A stretch of 51,556 nucleotides of DNA from Clostridium acetireducens DSM 10703 (GCF_001758365.1 NZ_LZFO01000016.1:1-51556); one strand, 5' to 3'; numbered from the stretch's first letter, positions 8,033-17,211 are shown. Notes: generated from the letters alone by a model not told the origin. Program-made: numbers and translations.

Positions 8033-8325
8033 AGAGGTAGGATATTATTATATGAAAATAGATTGGAAATTTTGAGGATATATAGCTAGAGTTCACCTTA
8101 AAAAAATTTGTAGCTTAAAAGCTAAAGCATAGAAAAAAACTTTTGCTAAACTTTTAAAACTCACGTTTGTTCAAACAGTTAAAAGTTCTTCACGCAAAAG
8201 TTTTTTTCTAGGGTAAGTTTTTATAGCAACAAATTTAATACAGGTTAATCTACCTATATAGCCTCATAATTTTTAAGCCATTTTTGTCTAATAATATCCT
8301 AATTTAAATTATAATAATCTATTCT
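8033..8325. repeat. Large imperfect palindrome (element C) between convergent genes
   Basis: Nested inverted repeats span the gap. Outer arms are AGGATATTATTA (8039-8050) and TAATAATATCCT (8289-8300). Middle arms AGGATATATAG and CTATATAGCCT lie near 8076 and 8254. A perfect 16-bp inner stem is AGAAAAAAACTTTTGC (8131-8146) with its complement at 8194-8209. Smaller hairpins, including GTTTGTTCAAAC, lie inside. Its overall plan (long arms around a multi-hairpin core) resembles element A, but the sequence is different. No open frame was found. Confidence 0.7.
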
Positions 8326-8875
8326 AGAATTTAAATATATCTTCTAGGTTTATAGAGATATTTGGAAAAACTGTGCTTATATAATTATCATTATTCTTAA
8401 AAACATTTGTTATTTTATACTGATTATCTATTAATGAATATTGCACTATATACCCGTCTTGTTCAACTAGATTATATTCAAGAACACCAAATCTTTGATA
8501 AACATCTAACTTTGTTATATAGTCATGAGTGGCAGTACTTTTTGAAATAACTTCAAATATAACCTTTGGAGATGATGTGAAACTTTCACCTTGTCTATTA
8601 GATTTTTCACACATTACAAATACATCTGGTTTAAACTTATATACTTCTTCATTATTTCTAAAAATCACTTCAATAGATTCCGTATATACATCACATTTAC
8701 TTTTATCAAGAAATGTCATTAATTTAAAATTTAATCTTGATATTATTTTATTATGCTGAATGGAAGTATTAGATGATAATATAATATATCCATTACTATA
8801 TTCAGCTTTACCATTATAATTAGCCTGAATATTTTCAAAATCATCCTCTGTGTAATGTATATTCTTAGCATACAT
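8324..8875 (-). CDS. Uma2 family (DUF820) restriction-endonuclease-like protein
   Basis: A 183-residue protein matching the Uma2/DUF820 layout. It has an N-terminal MYAKNIHYTEDDF region, then the PD-(D/E)xK-like core with KPDVFVMC (near 100-107) and SPKVIFEVISKSTATHDYITK (near 123-143), then YQRFGVLEYNLV. The family is abundant in cyanobacteria and present in clostridia, and its function is largely unknown. The usual C-terminal 'EYWIVD' is here EYNLVE. It is a single gene with GGTG before the ATG, located after element C. Confidence 0.8.
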   Translation of the reverse strand: MYAKNIHYTEDDFENIQANYNGKAEYSNGYIILSSNTSIQHNKIISRLNFKLMTFLDKSKCDVYTESIEVIFRNNEEVYKFKPDVFVMCEKSNRQGESFTSSPKVIFEVISKSTATHDYITKLDVYQRFGVLEYNLVEQDGYIVQYSLIDNQYKITNVFKNNDNYISTVFPNISINLEDIFKF

Positions 8876-9582
8876 ATTACTTCACCTCTCCATTACTCAC
8901 TTTTTTATGCTATACACAATAACTACAATAATTATAACATAAAGACAATTTCTAAATCATCTTAACAGAAAAAATAAAAAAGAACTACATAACTTATTGC
9001 TTTAAGTGTTGTTATTTCATTTTCATTATCTATAGATCCTCTATACATAATGATACAAAACTTGATATATAGGCATTTATAGTATCATAAACTAAAGGAA
9101 ACTCCTACTTCGCTACTCTACGTAGGAGTAAGTTCCGCTAACTAAATCAAAGATTTAGAGCGTCACTTAAATTATAGTTTATCTATGCACTAATTATAAA
9201 TTAAGTAATAACAGTTTTCAACTAAATGACTATCGTCGTAAATAATTTTAAAATATAAAGTACTGTTATTAATCTTAGAAAATCAATAGCCCCAAATGCT
9301 ATCGCATGAATTTTCTTATGAAAATTTTTTATAATCGCTGCCTTATTAATAACGAATCTTATCCAATAGATAGCGGAAAAGAAGAAAACATTGGTTTATT
9401 ATAATAGTAAGAAATATCAATACTTCTTAATTAATTCGATAAAAAATGATACATACCTTTTAAATTTATTTAACTTTTTTATTACTCTTGCTCCTCGAAT
9501 ATACTACCGTTAATACAAAAATAATGATATTATTATTATGTAGGAAATATATAATTAAATTATAAAATTATAGGAGGAATAT
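8876..9582. other. Non-coding gap with several inverted repeats
   Basis: No convincing gene is seen in 700 bases. A compact two-hairpin structure is at 9087-9182 (listed separately). A long-range pair, TAATAACAGT near 9206 and ACTGTTATTA near 9261, flanks AT-rich sequence. It looks like decayed mobile or repeat sequence, without an identifiable transposase. Confidence 0.5.
9087..9182. repeat. Compact multi-hairpin sequence
   Basis: The outer stem is ATAAACTA (9087-9094) with TAGTTTAT (9175-9182). Hairpin 1 is GGAA-ACTCCTAC (9097-9108) with GTAGGAGT (9122-9129) and TTCC (9133-9136). Hairpin 2 is CGCT plus CTAAATC (9142-9148) with GATTTAG (9152-9158) plus AGCG. A structured RNA or a remnant mobile-element end are both possible. 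Confidence 0.45.
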
Positions 9583-10080
9583 ATGAATGAGAGATTAAGA
9601 AAAGTTAATAGTTATTTAAGCAGTTTATCACCTATAAAATTTATTATTGTAATGACAGCTTTAACATATTTAATAATAATTCCTTTTATACCGTTGTTTT
9701 ATTTAGCTGAAAAACATATAGGTCCAATGGGGGGAGCAGCAGAGGATATAAACCAACTTTCGTTTATAGGTAAAATTTTAATTGCATCTATTTTAGCACC
9801 ACTTCTTGAAACATTAGTATTTCAATATGGAGTTATTGAAGTATTGGATTTTATAAATTTTTCTAAGTATAGACAGGCTATTTTGATTGTTATATCATCT
9901 ATTGCCTTTGGAATGTCGCATTGTTATAGTGTTATATATATGGTGTATGGGTTTTTAATAGGATTAGTATTGGCATATTCTTATATGCTTTATAAGAAAA
10001 AGGATTTTTCAGCTTTTGGGGTTGTGTTTTGGATACATTGTTTGAGAAATACAATTTCAACTTTGCTATATTTAATTTAA
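9583..10080 (+). CDS. CPBP family intramembrane protease-like protein
   Basis: A 165-residue protein with about four membrane segments. Motif 2 (FGMSH, near 107-111) and motif 3 (HCLRN, near 152-156) of the CPBP/Abi (type II CAAX protease) family are present. Motif 1, normally EExxxR, reads ETLVFQ (near 74-79), so the second Glu and the Arg are missing. It may be catalytically impaired or diverged. These proteins act in the membrane on prenylated or bacteriocin-related substrates, but no substrate can be inferred here. GGAGG precedes the ATG. Confidence 0.7.
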   Translation: MNERLRKVNSYLSSLSPIKFIIVMTALTYLIIIPFIPLFYLAEKHIGPMGGAAEDINQLSFIGKILIASILAPLLETLVFQYGVIEVLDFINFSKYRQAILIVISSIAFGMSHCYSVIYMVYGFLIGLVLAYSYMLYKKKDFSAFGVVFWIHCLRNTISTLLYLI

Positions 10081-10148
10081 AATTTTAGTTTACATTGATA
10101 GCATATTATACTTAATAAATAATACCAATTGTTATGGGAGGAGTTAAT

Positions 10149-10661
10149 ATGGGAAAAGTTATAAATACAAGTATAGAAGGATATAGATTAAGATTTGCAG
10201 AGGAAAAGGATGTACCTTTAATACTTAAATTTATTAAGGAATTAGCGGATTATGAAAATCTTTTACATGAGGTTGTTGCAACGGAAGAAATACTTATGGA
10301 TTCTTTATTTAAACGTAAGGCAGCAGAAGTTATTATTGGAGAATATAATGAGGAGCCAGTGGGTTTTGCATTGATTTTTTATAACTTTTCTACTTTTACA
10401 GGAAAGCCAGGAATATATTTAGAGGATTTATATGTAAGACCAGAAATGAGGGGAAAAGGATTTGGAAAGTGCTTACTTTCATTTTTAGGTAAATTGGCAG
10501 TGGAGAGAGATTGTAAAAGAGTTGAGTGGTGGTGCCTTGATTGGAATGAATCATCTATAGAGTTTTATAAAGAAATGGGAGCAATTCCTATGGATGAATG
10601 GACTGTTTATAGAGTTTGTGACGAAGGCTTAGACAAGTTAGCTAGAGAATTTCATAAATAA
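10149..10661 (+). CDS. GNAT family N-acetyltransferase (diamine acetyltransferase-like)
   Basis: The start at ATG 10149 has GGAGGAG seven bases upstream; an earlier ATG at 10134 overlaps that site. The 170-residue product has the GNAT fold. After YRLRFAEEKDVPLILKFI comes the acetyl-CoA binding loop in LYVRPEMRGKGFGKCLLSFL (about 96-115), and then VEWWCLDWNESSIEFYKEMGA. The latter matches the spermidine/spermine and thialysine N-acetyltransferase subgroup. The substrate cannot be fixed. It is a monocistronic gene. Confidence 0.85.
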   Translation: MGKVINTSIEGYRLRFAEEKDVPLILKFIKELADYENLLHEVVATEEILMDSLFKRKAAEVIIGEYNEEPVGFALIFYNFSTFTGKPGIYLEDLYVRPEMRGKGFGKCLLSFLGKLAVERDCKRVEWWCLDWNESSIEFYKEMGAIPMDEWTVYRVCDEGLDKLAREFHK

Positions 10662-10785
10662 AAGGAAGTTTCTTTAAAAAATTAAATTTTAAAAATCATT
10701 TGACATATAATTATAGAAGTAATATAATTAACAAAAATAGATTAGTATTAGTTATAAAGTGTTTTTTATTTAATATATAAATATT

Positions 10786-10814
10786 TTAACATATTAATAC
10801 ATATAAAATATAAT
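10786..10814 (+). promoter_or_regulatory. Promoter of the metF operon
   Basis: TTAACA (10786-10791), a 17-base spacer and TATAAT (10809-10814) directly precede the S-box. A second possible promoter, TTGACA-N17-TATAAT, lies at 10700-10728. Confidence 0.6.
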
Positions 10815-10817
10815 AGA

Positions 10818-10982
10818 GTTCTTATCAAGAGCGGTGGAGGGACTGGCCCTATGAAGCCCGACAACCGGTATTTATAATACATCGGTGTCAAATCCTGCAG
10901 AATCTTTGATTTTGAAAGATAAGAAAGATAGCGTTATTCAAGAAATTAAGCTGCTTTTCTTACTGAAGAGCAGCTTTTATTA
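10818..10982 (+). promoter_or_regulatory. SAM-I riboswitch (S-box) with terminator
   Basis: The S-box signatures are clear: TTCTTATCAAGAGCGGTGG, GGACTGGCCCTATGAAGCCC and CCGACAACCGG, with the P1 strand AGATAAGAA closing near 10917-10925. The expression platform is a terminator with stem AAGCTGCT (10948-10955) and AGCAGCTT (10969-10976) followed by T residues. High S-adenosylmethionine should terminate transcription before metF. Confidence 0.95.
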
Positions 10983-11049
10983 TATTTAAAAATATTGCAA
11001 TTTTAATTAATAAGTATTTATTGTTTTTTTATTAAAAGGGGGATTATTT

Positions 11050-11943
11050 ATGAGTTTAAAAAATTTATTTTCAAGTAAAAAACCAGTTATTTCTTTTGAG
11101 ATATTTCCACCTAATAAGGCTTCTTCAATTAACACTATATATAAAACTATAGATAATTTAGCTGTTTTAAACCCAGATTATATAAGTGTAACCTATGGTG
11201 CTGGAGGAAGTTTAGTGGATAATAAAACTATAGAAATAGCATCTATAATTAAAAATCAGTATAATATAGAGCCTTTAGCACATTTAACTTGTGTTACTTC
11301 TACTAAGAAAGATATAAATTATGTGCTAGAAAAACTTCAGGAAAATAATGTGGAAAACATATTAGCTTTAAGAGGAGATTTACCAGAAGATGATAGTTTT
11401 GAATTTCCTAATCCACTTCACTTTACTTATGCTTCAGATTTAATTAATCATATAAAAAATAATAAGGATTTTTGCATAGCAGCAGCTTGTTATCCAGAAG
11501 CACATATAGATTGTAAGGATTTAAATACAGACTTAAAAAACCTTAAAAATAAAGTAGATATAGGAGTAGATTTTCTTATTACTCAGTTATTTTTTGATAA
11601 TAAATTTTACTATGATTTTGAGAAAAGAGCTAGAGCTTTAGATATAAAAACTCCTATAGAAGTAGGAATTATGCCTGTGGTAAATAAGAAACAAATTGAA
11701 AGAATAGTAAAACTTTGTGGAGCATCTCTTCCAGAAAAATTTATTAAAATAATGAATAAGTATGAAAATAATCCAGAAGCTTTAAAAGATGCAGGTATAG
11801 CTTATGCAGTGGAACAAATAGTAGATTTGCTATCTTCAGGGGTTAGCGGAATTCATATATATACTATGAATAAACCAGATATAGCTAAAAGAATAGTGGA
11901 TAGTATATATTCTATAGTTAAAGCTATAGAAAGGAGCAATTAA
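11050..11943 (+). CDS. metF: 5,10-methylenetetrahydrofolate reductase
   Basis: A 297-residue TIM-barrel flavoprotein of normal family length that reduces methylene-THF to 5-methyl-THF, the methyl donor for methionine synthase. Visible signatures are SFEIFPPN (about 15-22, catalytic Glu region), VTYGAGGS (about 48-55), LALRGD (flavin site) and DFLITQLFFDNKFYYDF (about 174-190). It is the first gene after the S-box and continues into the MetH activation and metH genes, so the operon makes and uses the methyl group. The length suits the short bacterial form; an electron-bifurcating partner MetV is not present here. Confidence 0.95.
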   Translation: MSLKNLFSSKKPVISFEIFPPNKASSINTIYKTIDNLAVLNPDYISVTYGAGGSLVDNKTIEIASIIKNQYNIEPLAHLTCVTSTKKDINYVLEKLQENNVENILALRGDLPEDDSFEFPNPLHFTYASDLINHIKNNKDFCIAAACYPEAHIDCKDLNTDLKNLKNKVDIGVDFLITQLFFDNKFYYDFEKRARALDIKTPIEVGIMPVVNKKQIERIVKLCGASLPEKFIKIMNKYENNPEALKDAGIAYAVEQIVDLLSSGVSGIHIYTMNKPDIAKRIVDSIYSIVKAIERSN

Positions 11944-11947
11944 AATA

Positions 11948-12616
11948 GTGCATGTTGATAAAAAAGAAGTTTTAAGATATTTAGGATATAGAAATCAATA
12001 TATTGATAGTAATTTAAATAATTTAATAGATGAGTCTATTGAAGAAATTAAGGCATATATAAAACCTAGATATACTTTTAAAATGTTTGATGTTGAAAAA
12101 TATTTTAATGGAATAAAGCTTTTAGAAAGTAATTTAGTATTAAAAGGTAAAGATATAAAAAATCATTTAAAGAATTCAAGTAAATGTGCTGTTTTTGCTG
12201 CTACTTTAGGAAGTGTGGTAGATAGTAAAATAAGATATTATGAAAGAATAAATTTAACTAAAGCCTTGGTTTTAGATGCTTGTGCTACTGCTTATATAGA
12301 AAGTTTTTGTGATTTTGCTGAAAAAGAAATAGAAAAAGAAGCAAATAAATTAAATTTAAATATAACTTATAGATATAGTCCAGGTTACGGAGATTTGACT
12401 ATAGATATTCAGGGAAATATATTAAATATGTTGGATGCTTATAGAAAAATAGGACTTACAGCTACAGAAGATTTTATTTTAATTCCAAGGAAATCTGTAA
12501 CTGCTTTTATAGGATTTCAAAGTAAAAGTATTAAAAGGCAACATCCTAGTTGTAGAAATTGCAATAAGTACAGTAGTTGTATTTATAGAAAAGGAGGAAG
12601 CTATTGTGGGAATTAA
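11948..12616 (+). CDS. Methionine synthase activation-domain protein (stand-alone)
   Basis: A 222-residue protein resembling the C-terminal S-adenosylmethionine-binding reactivation domain of MetH. The region near 140-165 (YRYSPGYGDLTIDIQGNI) matches the family's RxSPGYxD motif, which contacts the reactivation substrate. The C-terminus CRNCNKYSSCIYRKGGSYC is Cys-rich, as in clostridial versions. The GTG start lies four bases after metF, and the 3' end overlaps metH by 11 bases. Since the neighbouring MetH lacks this domain, this gene supplies it in trans. Confidence 0.9.
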   Translation: MHVDKKEVLRYLGYRNQYIDSNLNNLIDESIEEIKAYIKPRYTFKMFDVEKYFNGIKLLESNLVLKGKDIKNHLKNSSKCAVFAATLGSVVDSKIRYYERINLTKALVLDACATAYIESFCDFAEKEIEKEANKLNLNITYRYSPGYGDLTIDIQGNILNMLDAYRKIGLTATEDFILIPRKSVTAFIGFQSKSIKRQHPSCRNCNKYSSCIYRKGGSYCGN

Positions 12617-14975
12617 AGAAGATTTATTAAATAAATTTTTATTCTTTGATGGCGCTATGGGTACTATGCTTCAAAATAGAGGGCTAAAAGCGGGAGAAAT
12701 ACCAGAGACTTATAACATATTACATCCTGAAATAATAAAGGATATTCACGAAAAATATATAGAAGCAGGGTCTAATATTATAATTACAAATACTTTTGGT
12801 GCTAATGAATTAAAACTTAAAAATACAGGTTATTCTGTAGAAGAAGTTATAACTGAGGCAGTTAATATAGCTAAAAGTGCTAAAGGAGAAAAATATATAG
12901 CTTTAGATATAGGACCTATTGGACAACTAATGGAACCTATAGGAACTTTAAAATTTGAAAAAGCTTATGAAATATTTAAAAGACAAGTTGTAGCGGGAAG
13001 CAAAGCAGGTTGCCATGTTATTTTAATAGAAACTATTTCTGACATTTATGAAGCTAAAGCAGCAGTATTAGCAGCTAAGGAAAACAGTAATTTGCCTGTA
13101 TTTTGTACAATGACTTTTGCAGAAGATGGAAGAACTTTCACTGGCACAGATCCAATTACTATGGTAACAGTACTAGAAGGACTTGGAGTGGATGCTTTAG
13201 GATTAAATTGCTCTTTAGGTCCTAAAGAGATTATGCCTATAGTAGAGGAAATATTAAAGTATTCATCTATTCCAGTTATAGTACAACCTAATGCAGGATT
13301 ACCTAGAGTAGATGGAAATAAAACAGTATATGATATTACAGAAGAAGAATTTGCTAGTTATATGAAAACCATAGCAGAAAAAGGTGCTAGAATTTTAGGA
13401 GGATGTTGTGGCACTAATGATGATTTTATTAGAAAAACTGTAGAAAAAGTTGAAAATATTAAAGTAAAAGAAATTGAGAAAAAAGAATTTACAGCTATAA
13501 CATCCTATTCAAAAACAGTTTTATTAGGGGAAGAAGTAAAAATTATAGGAGAAAGAATAAATCCTACAGGAAAGAAAAAGTTTAAAGAAGCTTTAAAAAC
13601 AAATAATATGGATTATATATTAAATGAAGCAATAATGCAAAAAGAAGCTAAAGCAGATATTTTAGATGTAAATGTAGGGCTTCCTGAAATTAATGAAGAA
13701 GAAGTAATGATTAAAGTTATTAGGGAAATACAATCTATTATTGATTTACCATTACAAATAGATAGCTCTAATTCAAAGGTTATAGAAAAAGCAGTGAGAA
13801 TTTACAATGGAAAACCTATAATAAACTCTGTTAATGGAAAAGAAGAGGTTATGGAATCTATATTTCCTATTGCTAAAAAGTATGGAGCAGTAGTAATAGG
13901 TTTAACTTTAGATGAAAAAGGCATTCCTTCTAAAGCAGAAGATAGAGTTAAAATTGCAGAAAAAATCATAAATAAGGCTAATGAATATGGAATAGATAAA
14001 AAAGATATAATAATTGATTGTCTTGTACTTACAGTATCTGCTCAGCAAAAAGAAGTTATGGAGACAATAAAAGCAGTAAAAATGGTAAAAGATAAATTCA
14101 ATGTAAAAACTACTCTTGGTGTAAGCAATGTATCTTTTGGACTTCCAAATAGAAGCATATTAAATAAAACTTTTTTAGCAATGGCTTTAGCTCAGGGACT
14201 AGATGCGCCTATACTAAATCCTAATAATAAAGATGTAATAGAAACTATAAATGCTTTTAAAGTTCTTGCAAATCAAGATAAAGATGCAAAAGACTATGTA
14301 AAAAATTATTCTAATATAGATGATAAAAAAGAAGTTAATAAAGAAAATAATACTAAAGATTTAAAAAATATAATAATAAGCGGAATAAAAGAAGAAGCAA
14401 AAGAAAAAACAAAGGAACTTTTAAAAATAAAGCAAAGCATGGAAATTGTAGATGAATATTTAATACCAGCCCTTGATATAGTAGGTAAAAAATATGAAAA
14501 AGGAGAAATATTTTTACCACAACTTATACAATCAGCAGAAACAGTAAAAAATGCTTTCGAAATTATAAGAGAAAAAATATCGATTGAAGGAAAAGTCAGC
14601 ATATACAAAGGAAAAATTATTTTAGCTACTGTACAAGGTGATATACATGATATAGGGAAAAATATTGTTAAAGTTATTTTAGAAAACTATGGCTTTGAAG
14701 TTATAGATTTAGGAAAAGATGTTCCTATAAAAGTAGTAGTTGAAAAAGCCAAACAAAATAATATTAAACTAGTAGGACTAAGTGCACTTATGACAACTAC
14801 TGTAAAAAGCATGGAAGAAACAATAAAAGCTCTTAGAAAAAATAATATTAATTGCAAAGTTTTTGTAGGTGGAGCAGTACTTAACGAAGAATATGCAAAA
14901 ATGATAAAGGCAGATTATTATGCCAAAGATGCACAAGAGGCAGTTAAAATAGCTCAAAAAGAATTTAGATGTTAA
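12606..14975 (+). CDS. metH: Cobalamin-dependent methionine synthase, short form without activation domain
   Basis: A 789-residue protein starting at GTG behind GGAGG. Domain order is: homocysteine-binding barrel (about 1-290) with zinc ligands Cys202, Cys267 and Cys268 (GGCCGT); pterin-binding barrel (about 310-570, beginning IIGERINPTGKKKFKEAL); helical cap (about 590-660); and B12 domain with DIHDIGKN, where His681 ligates cobalt. The fourth, activation domain of Escherichia coli MetH (about 1,227 residues) is absent and is encoded by the preceding gene. The last 20 nt are repeated in inverted orientation at 15312-15331. Confidence 0.95.
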   Translation: MGIKEDLLNKFLFFDGAMGTMLQNRGLKAGEIPETYNILHPEIIKDIHEKYIEAGSNIIITNTFGANELKLKNTGYSVEEVITEAVNIAKSAKGEKYIALDIGPIGQLMEPIGTLKFEKAYEIFKRQVVAGSKAGCHVILIETISDIYEAKAAVLAAKENSNLPVFCTMTFAEDGRTFTGTDPITMVTVLEGLGVDALGLNCSLGPKEIMPIVEEILKYSSIPVIVQPNAGLPRVDGNKTVYDITEEEFASYMKTIAEKGARILGGCCGTNDDFIRKTVEKVENIKVKEIEKKEFTAITSYSKTVLLGEEVKIIGERINPTGKKKFKEALKTNNMDYILNEAIMQKEAKADILDVNVGLPEINEEEVMIKVIREIQSIIDLPLQIDSSNSKVIEKAVRIYNGKPIINSVNGKEEVMESIFPIAKKYGAVVIGLTLDEKGIPSKAEDRVKIAEKIINKANEYGIDKKDIIIDCLVLTVSAQQKEVMETIKAVKMVKDKFNVKTTLGVSNVSFGLPNRSILNKTFLAMALAQGLDAPILNPNNKDVIETINAFKVLANQDKDAKDYVKNYSNIDDKKEVNKENNTKDLKNIIISGIKEEAKEKTKELLKIKQSMEIVDEYLIPALDIVGKKYEKGEIFLPQLIQSAETVKNAFEIIREKISIEGKVSIYKGKIILATVQGDIHDIGKNIVKVILENYGFEVIDLGKDVPIKVVVEKAKQNNIKLVGLSALMTTTVKSMEETIKALRKNNINCKVFVGGAVLNEEYAKMIKADYYAKDAQEAVKIAQKEFRC

Positions 14976-15331
14976 TAAAAAATTGATATAATTTAAAAGA
15001 AAAATAATTAAAAATAGTTTGTATAAAAATAATAACACAGACTCATAAAGAGATTTTGTAAATAAGTCATTTCATTAAGACAATCTAAGAATAAAAAATA
15101 AAAAAACTCCTACCTAATTTATGCACCGTCCTTGGTGCGGAAATTGGCTCATCACGTCCTGTGATGAATTACGGAGTTTTTTTATTTTTTTATTCTAAGA
15201 TTGTCTAAAAGTCATTCTAATTATTTACAAAATCTCTTTATGAGTCTGTGTTATTATTTTTATACAAACTATTTTTAATTATTTTTCTTTTAAATTATAT
15301 CAATTTTTTTATTAACATCTAAATTCTTTTT
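14956..15331. repeat. Palindromic element A, copy 4, including inverted copy of metH 3' end
   Basis: The 72-nt core is at 15106-15177 in reverse orientation. The arms match closely over more than 130 bases each: sequence from 14956 (in metH) through the stop codon and onward to 15068 recurs inverted from about 15220 to 15331. Locus-specific parts (AACACAGACTCATAAAGAG) are matched by their complement. The distal arm therefore contains a reversed copy of coding sequence. Confidence 0.9.
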
Positions 15332-15438
15332 TTATAAATTATTAAAGAAATTAATATTTGTGTCGAAATATAACATAGAGTTATACAAAAAAAATGATTA
15401 CATTTTTTTACTTAGGTATATTTAGAAAAGGAGGATTT

Positions 15439-17061
15439 ATGTTGAATAAATTTTGTATGTTTAAAAAAAATTTAGCATTTGTGGTGTTTATTTTAACAAT
15501 GGCTATAAGCATGAAGTTTAATAATGTAAGTGCTAAATACAATTTTCAAAAGATTAAGGGTCAAAATAGGTATGAAACATCTTTTGGTATTGCAAATGAA
15601 TTTCAAAAGGGAAAGGTGGATAATGTTATATTAAGTAGCGGAAAAGATTTTCCAGATGCTCTTTCAGGAAGTGTGCTTTCTAAAAAATTAAATGCACCTA
15701 TTCTTCTTGTGGAAAACAATTTATCAAAGAATTCTAGTGCAATAAAGTACATAAAAAATCATTTAGATAAAAGTGGAAAGATATATATTTTAGGGGGAAA
15801 TGGATCAGTAAGTTATAGTTATGAAAGTTATTTTAAAAAGTTAGGATATAATAATGTGGAAAGGCTATGGGGAAAGGATAGATACGAAACTAATAAAAAT
15901 GTAGTTAGAAAATTAAATGTACCTAAAGGAACACCTGTAGTAATAGTTAATGGACAAGCTTTTCCAGATGCTTTAAGTGTGTCTAGTGCTGCATCTATAA
16001 ATGGATATCCTATATTATTAAATTCTAAAGGAGATTTATCTAATCAATGCAAAGAAATTTTAAAGAGTGTAAATCCTGATAGAGTATATTTAATAGGTGG
16101 ACAAGGAGTATTAAGTAGTAATATAGAAAATGAAATTAAAATTTTAATAAGTAAAACTCCTATAAGAATATATGGAAAAGATAGATATGAGACTTGTTTA
16201 AGTGTAAATAAATATTTTAATACTAATTCTAGCAATGTTATATTAGCTAGTGGAGAGAATTTCCCAGATGCTTTATCTGGTACTTCTCTTGCATCTAAAT
16301 TAAAAGCACCTATAATTTTAACTAATGGATATAATTTATCTAATCAAAAACAATATATAGATAGTATAAAATGCAGTAATATTATATTATTAGGTGCAGT
16401 AAATGAAAATATAGTGGATAAATTATCAAAAGTAGAAATAAAGCCAGAACCAAAACCAGAACCTAAGCCATCACCTAAGCCAGAGCCTAAACCAGAACCT
16501 AAGCCTGAAGAATTAAATTCAAAGCCAAAAGAATCTAGATTATTTAATGTAAATCCTGGACATACATTAACGGGAAGAGATACTGGAGCTCAAGGTATTA
16601 ATGGATTAAGGGAAGAAGTATTAACTAGAGAATTAAGTGAAGAATTAATTAAAGAACTAAAAGCTGCAGGACAAAGTACAAATTTAGTCCGTGTAGACCA
16701 TGCGGATTCTTTAGTAGAATCATTAAATAAACAAGTGGCTATTTGTGAATCTGTAAATGCAGATATGAATGTGGTAATACATTTTAATGTTTCTGGAGGT
16801 CAAGGAAATGGCATAGAAATATTTACTTATAGAGGACAATATGTAAAAGAAGCAGATAGGGTATTAAAAGAAATGGAGAAGCTAGGTTTTACAAATAGAG
16901 GAATAAAAAATAGATCTTTAGCTTTAATAAACAATACTAAAGCTACGACTATATATATAGAAGTTTGTTTTATAGATAATCCTCATGATGTGGAACTTTT
17001 AAATAAATATGGAATGAATGGAATAGCTAAAGCTATTGTAAGAGGTTTACTAGGAAAGTAA
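15439..17061 (+). CDS. Cell-wall-binding (CWB2) repeat N-acetylmuramoyl-L-alanine amidase
   Basis: The start at ATG 15439 is chosen because GGAGG lies just upstream; an in-frame ATG at 15394 has no such site. The 540-residue product has a signal peptide (cleavage near NVSA). Three CWB2 repeats follow (about 30-335), each with 'R-Y-E-T' and 'FPDALS' motifs, which anchor proteins to wall polymer PSII or teichoic acid. A Pro-Glu-Pro-Lys linker (about 338-365) leads to an amidase_3 domain (about 370-540) with zinc-ligand-like residues in NPGHTLTG, a Glu in GLREEVLTREL, and VIHFNVSGGQGNGIEIF. It cleaves peptidoglycan stem peptides at the cell surface. Monocistronic. Confidence 0.9.
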   Translation: MLNKFCMFKKNLAFVVFILTMAISMKFNNVSAKYNFQKIKGQNRYETSFGIANEFQKGKVDNVILSSGKDFPDALSGSVLSKKLNAPILLVENNLSKNSSAIKYIKNHLDKSGKIYILGGNGSVSYSYESYFKKLGYNNVERLWGKDRYETNKNVVRKLNVPKGTPVVIVNGQAFPDALSVSSAASINGYPILLNSKGDLSNQCKEILKSVNPDRVYLIGGQGVLSSNIENEIKILISKTPIRIYGKDRYETCLSVNKYFNTNSSNVILASGENFPDALSGTSLASKLKAPIILTNGYNLSNQKQYIDSIKCSNIILLGAVNENIVDKLSKVEIKPEPKPEPKPSPKPEPKPEPKPEELNSKPKESRLFNVNPGHTLTGRDTGAQGINGLREEVLTRELSEELIKELKAAGQSTNLVRVDHADSLVESLNKQVAICESVNADMNVVIHFNVSGGQGNGIEIFTYRGQYVKEADRVLKEMEKLGFTNRGIKNRSLALINNTKATTIYIEVCFIDNPHDVELLNKYGMNGIAKAIVRGLLGK

Positions 17062-17065
17062 CTAA

Positions 17066-17145
17066 TATTATAAAATATATAAGCAGCCAATGTGTATTTA
17101 ATATGTTTGCTAAATATACATTAGCTGTTTACATATTTTATAATA
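17066..17145. repeat. Long inverted repeat after the amidase gene
   Basis: Left arm 17066-17100 and right arm 17111-17145 are inverted copies with a few mismatches (around AAGCAGCCAATG and CATTAGCTGTTT), forming a hairpin of about 35 bp. It may act as a terminator for the amidase gene or be a small palindromic element. Confidence 0.65.
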
Positions 17146-17147
17146 CT

Positions 17148-17193
17148 AAAAATCTAATAGAATGTGATGTATTTTATTCTATTAGATTTTTTT
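17148..17193. terminator. Bidirectional terminator between convergent genes
   Basis: AAAAATCTAATAGAA (17148-17162) pairs with TTCTATTAGATTTTT (17177-17191), with A-run and T-run flanks on both strands. It serves the amidase gene and, on the other strand, the gene ending at 17212. Confidence 0.8.
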
Positions 17194-17211
17194 ATGATTT
17201 AGTATTAAGTT

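Noticed and set aside
8876-9582. Insertion sequence in the gap between Uma2 and CPBP genes
   Set aside because: Inverted repeats exist, but no transposase frame or target duplication could be identified.
15394-15438. Upstream ATG as the start of the CWB2 amidase
   Set aside because: It lacks a ribosome binding site and would add 15 residues before a normal signal peptide; ATG 15439 has GGAGG.
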